Of a stretch of 42,956 bases of DNA, positions 40,946 to 42,956 are shown piece after piece; the stretch's first letter is position 1; the number at the start of each line of letters is the position of its first letter. The DNA comes from an uncultured Sphingomonas sp. (GTDB lineage Bacteria > Pseudomonadota > Alphaproteobacteria > Sphingomonadales > Sphingomonadaceae): positions 1 to 42,956 of the forward strand of contig NZ_CAJYQD010000012.1 in assembly GCF_913776855.1 (NCBI RefSeq), in the 5' to 3' direction. Both the position numbers and the translations under genes were made by a program. The notes beneath the pieces were generated by a model, which worked only from the letters and a program-made list of their open reading frames with translations, was not told the origin of the DNA and did not search any database.

Positions 40946-41695
40946 ATGAGCTGGACCGAAGAACGCATCGCGACACTGGCCAAGATGTGGGAATCGGGGA
41001 TGACCGCCAGCCAGATCGCCGAGGAACTGGGCGGGATCAGCCGCAATGCGGTGATCGGCAAAGCCCATCGCCTGGGCCTGCAGTCGCGGCCGTCGCCGGT
41101 GAAGTCGAACGACACGACCAAGGCGTCGGCACCTGCGCCCAAGCCCGCCGCTTCGGAGCCTGCGCCGGTCGTCGCCGCACCGCCGCCACCTCCGCCGCCC
41201 GCTCCGAAGCCGGTGCCAGCGCCCGAACCAAAGCCCGAACCCGTCGCGGCTGCTCCGATCGAAAACGACCCGTTCACGCCGCTTCCGGAAGAGGATCAGG
41301 GCGACGAGGTGGAAGAAGAGGACGATGACGCACCGGTCGCCGCGCCGCGCCGTGCCGAACCCGTGATGCGGTCGGTCGGCCCCGGCGGCTTCCTGCGACA
41401 GAATCCCGGCGAGCAGAGCGCCCCGCTGACCCCCGCCCCGCCACGCCGGCTGGTCCCGGCCCGGCCGAGCGATGCGATCGCGGGCAAGACGACGCTGCTC
41501 GACCTGAACGACCGCATCTGCAAATGGCCGATCGGCCATCCGGGCGAGCCGGACTTCCACTTCTGCGGCGAAAAAGTGAACCCCGGCTTCCCCTATTGCG
41601 TCGATCATTGCGGTCATGCGTATCAGGCGCAGCTGCCCCGTCGCGATCGCCGCCCGCCGCCGCCGCTGCCTTATGGTGGGCCTAGGGTTCGCTGA
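40946..41695 (+). CDS. gcrA: GcrA cell-cycle regulator
   Basis: 249 residues. The N-terminal 45 residues (MSWTEERIATLAKMWESG, then IAEELGG-ISRNAVIGKAHRLGL) form the GcrA DNA-binding helix-turn-helix; the C-terminus holds the sigma-70-binding region with CKWPIGHPGEPDFHFCG. A low-complexity Ala/Pro/Glu linker (about residues 50-130) joins them. It activates RNA polymerase at methylated GANTC promoters in the alphaproteobacterial cell cycle. I see no GANTC in the 84-base divergent gap upstream. A hairpin covers the stop codon. Confidence 0.95.
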   Translation: MSWTEERIATLAKMWESGMTASQIAEELGGISRNAVIGKAHRLGLQSRPSPVKSNDTTKASAPAPKPAASEPAPVVAAPPPPPPPAPKPVPAPEPKPEPVAAAPIENDPFTPLPEEDQGDEVEEEDDDAPVAAPRRAEPVMRSVGPGGFLRQNPGEQSAPLTPAPPRRLVPARPSDAIAGKTTLLDLNDRICKWPIGHPGEPDFHFCGEKVNPGFPYCVDHCGHAYQAQLPRRDRRPPPPLPYGGPRVR

Positions 41696-41737
41696 TCGCG
41701 CAAGGCCGAGCAAACTCGGCCGCGCTCCCGGCGATCA
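41693..41737 (+). terminator. Extended stem-loop over the gcrA stop codon
   Basis: GGCCGAG (41704-41710) and CTCGGCC (41715-41721) form a stem with a CAAA tetraloop, extended by GCGC/GCGC and by TGATCGC (41693-41699) with GCGATCA (41731-41737) across an asymmetric bulge. The outer strand includes the gcrA stop codon. No T tract; it may protect the mRNA 3' end or weaken readthrough into parE. Confidence 0.45.
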
Positions 41738-41819
41738 GCACGGCCGGCGCGGCGAGAAGCCGCGACCGACGGCATGGGCTTCACCCATGCCCGCCCAGCA
41801 TTCTACCCCACCCGCCGCT

Positions 41820-41848
41820 TTGCGGATGACCCCGTTTCGTTCTATACG
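41820..41848 (+). promoter_or_regulatory. Candidate parE promoter
   Basis: TTGCGG (41820-41825), 17-base spacer and TATACG (41843-41848) lie just before the ATG at 41855, so the leader would be only a few bases long. The -35 matches TTGACA only in its first three bases. Confidence 0.35.
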
Positions 41849-41854
41849 GCCGCC

Positions 41855-42956
41855 ATGGCCGAAAATCTGTTCGAAGCGAACGTCCCTACCCCGCCCACCT
41901 ATGACGCCTCCTCGATCGAGGTGCTGGAGGGGCTGGAGCCGGTCCGTCGCCGACCAGGCATGTATATCGGCGGCACCGACGAACGCGCGTTGCACCATCT
42001 TGCCGCCGAAGTCCTCGACAACGCGATGGACGAAGCGGTCGCGGGCCACGCGACCCGGATCGAGGTGCAGCTGGACACGGGCAACCGGCTGACCATCATC
42101 GACAACGGGCGCGGCATCCCGGTCGATCCGCACCCGAAATTTCCCGACAAGTCGGCGCTCGAAGTGATCCTTTCGACCCTGCACTCCGGCGGCAAGTTCG
42201 CAGGGAAAGCCTATGCCACATCGGGGGGTCTGCACGGCGTCGGCATCTCGGTCGTGAACGCCCTGTCGGTCGATACGGTGGTCGAGGTCGCGCGCGACCG
42301 GCAGCTGTATCGCCAGCGTTTCTCGCAGGGGCAGACGATCGGGCCGCTGGAGCATGTCGGCGCGGCACCCAACCGGCGCGGTACGCTGGTCGCGTTCACG
42401 CCCGACACCGAAATCTTCGCCGACCTGCAATTCAGGCCTGCCCGGCTGCACAAGCTGGTGCGGTCGAAGGCCTATCTCTTTGCCGGGGTCGAAATCCGCT
42501 GGAAATGCGCGCCCGAGCTGGTCGAGGGCAGCGACGTGCCCGCCGAAGCGGTGTTCCAGTTTCCCGGCGGCCTCGCCGACCACTTACGCGAACAGGTTGG
42601 CGGCCGCGAATGCGCGACGGCGGATTTCTTCACCGGGCGGCAGGATTTTCCGGGTGAACAGGGCCGTGTCGAATGGGCGGTCGCATGGCCGCTGTGGAGC
42701 GACGGCAGCTACAGCTATTATTGCAACACCATCCCGACGCCCGATGGCGGCACCCATGAACAGGGCTTGCGGCAGGCGCTGGTACGCGGCCTGCGCGGCT
42801 TTGCCGATCTGGTCGGCAACAAGCGCGCGAAGGACATGACCGCCGACGACGTGACGGTCGGTTGCGAGCTGATGCTGTCGGTCTTCATCCGCGACCCGCA
42901 ATTCCAAAGCCAGACCAAGGACCGCCTGACCAGCGTCGAGGCCGCCAGCCTCGTCG
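41855..42956 (+). CDS. parE: DNA topoisomerase IV subunit B, C-terminus beyond the window
   Basis: First 367 residues of a type IIA topoisomerase ATPase subunit. The GHKL ATPase motifs are intact: the catalytic-side EVLDNAMDE (52-60), DNGRGIP (83-89) and LHGVG; the transducer domain follows from about residue 235. ParE and GyrB are close; the MAENLFEANVPT start, lack of a GyrB-type insertion and short N-terminus favour ParE. It decatenates chromosomes with ParC. The ATG at 41855 is well placed. The gene runs off the right edge. Confidence 0.9.
   Translation, partial: MAENLFEANVPTPPTYDASSIEVLEGLEPVRRRPGMYIGGTDERALHHLAAEVLDNAMDEAVAGHATRIEVQLDTGNRLTIIDNGRGIPVDPHPKFPDKSALEVILSTLHSGGKFAGKAYATSGGLHGVGISVVNALSVDTVVEVARDRQLYRQRFSQGQTIGPLEHVGAAPNRRGTLVAFTPDTEIFADLQFRPARLHKLVRSKAYLFAGVEIRWKCAPELVEGSDVPAEAVFQFPGGLADHLREQVGGRECATADFFTGRQDFPGEQGRVEWAVAWPLWSDGSYSYYCNTIPTPDGGTHEQGLRQALVRGLRGFADLVGNKRAKDMTADDVTVGCELMLSVFIRDPQFQSQTKDRLTSVEAASLV

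Noticed and set aside
1..42956. CRISPR array, transposase, prophage structural genes or toxin-antitoxin system
   Set aside because: No regular short repeats with spacers, no transposase or phage motifs and no toxin-antitoxin-like pair were recognised on either strand.

Overview
The window looks like chromosome of a sphingomonad (Sphingomonas-like alphaproteobacterium). The evidence is a high-GC genome, a serine palmitoyltransferase closely resembling the 420-residue Sphingomonas enzyme, a GcrA cell-cycle regulator and a PhyR-NepR-EcfG general stress response locus. No rRNA, CRISPR array, insertion sequence or complete tRNA was seen.

Layout. Positions 1-3097 are accessory: the N-terminal part of an aldo/keto reductase, a short tandem repeat, a membrane-anchored AraC-type regulator, a CPBP intramembrane protease and a decayed gene end. 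They stop at the displaced 3' end of a tRNA-Glu gene (3098-3137), which I read as the far attachment site of an integrated island whose other end lies left of the window. Positions 3144-11213 hold a zinc-type CobW GTPase divergent from a MerC-like membrane protein across a palindromic operator, an AI-2E family permease, an exported Gfo/Idh oxidoreductase with a cupin partner, a TonB-dependent receptor, and rplU-rpmA. Positions 11371-16534 carry acetyltransferases, a 30-residue acidic microprotein, a metal-dependent hydrolase with a TetR neighbour, obgE and proB.

Positions 16531-23553 form a sphingolipid block: a CerR-like ketoceramide reductase (overlapping proB), a dedicated acyl carrier protein, serine palmitoyltransferase, two LptF/LptG-type permeases, a fatty acid hydroxylase and a GNAT-fold bacterial ceramide synthase. 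Synthesis, hydroxylation and probably export of the glycosphingolipids that replace LPS in these bacteria are therefore encoded together.

Positions 23692-30631 are mainly leftward housekeeping genes (outer-membrane protein, xth, erpA, an M23 peptidase, a peroxiredoxin, glnE). Positions 30718-34643 are the general stress response island: ecfG, a 45-residue membrane protein and phyR leftward; nepR and a PhyP-type sensor with a degenerate ATPase domain rightward; and, convergent with ecfG, a short gene encoding what appears to be a second NepR-like anti-sigma factor. Its upstream region carries a candidate EcfG promoter. This is the most novel item seen.

Positions 34653-42956 hold queE-queC, a small secreted protein, hslO, argF-argD separated by a palindromic repeat also found after spt, an ABC-2 permease, gcrA and the 5' part of parE, cut by the window edge. 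Several start codons were set from Shine-Dalgarno and domain evidence because in-frame extensions run through repeats or neighbouring genes.
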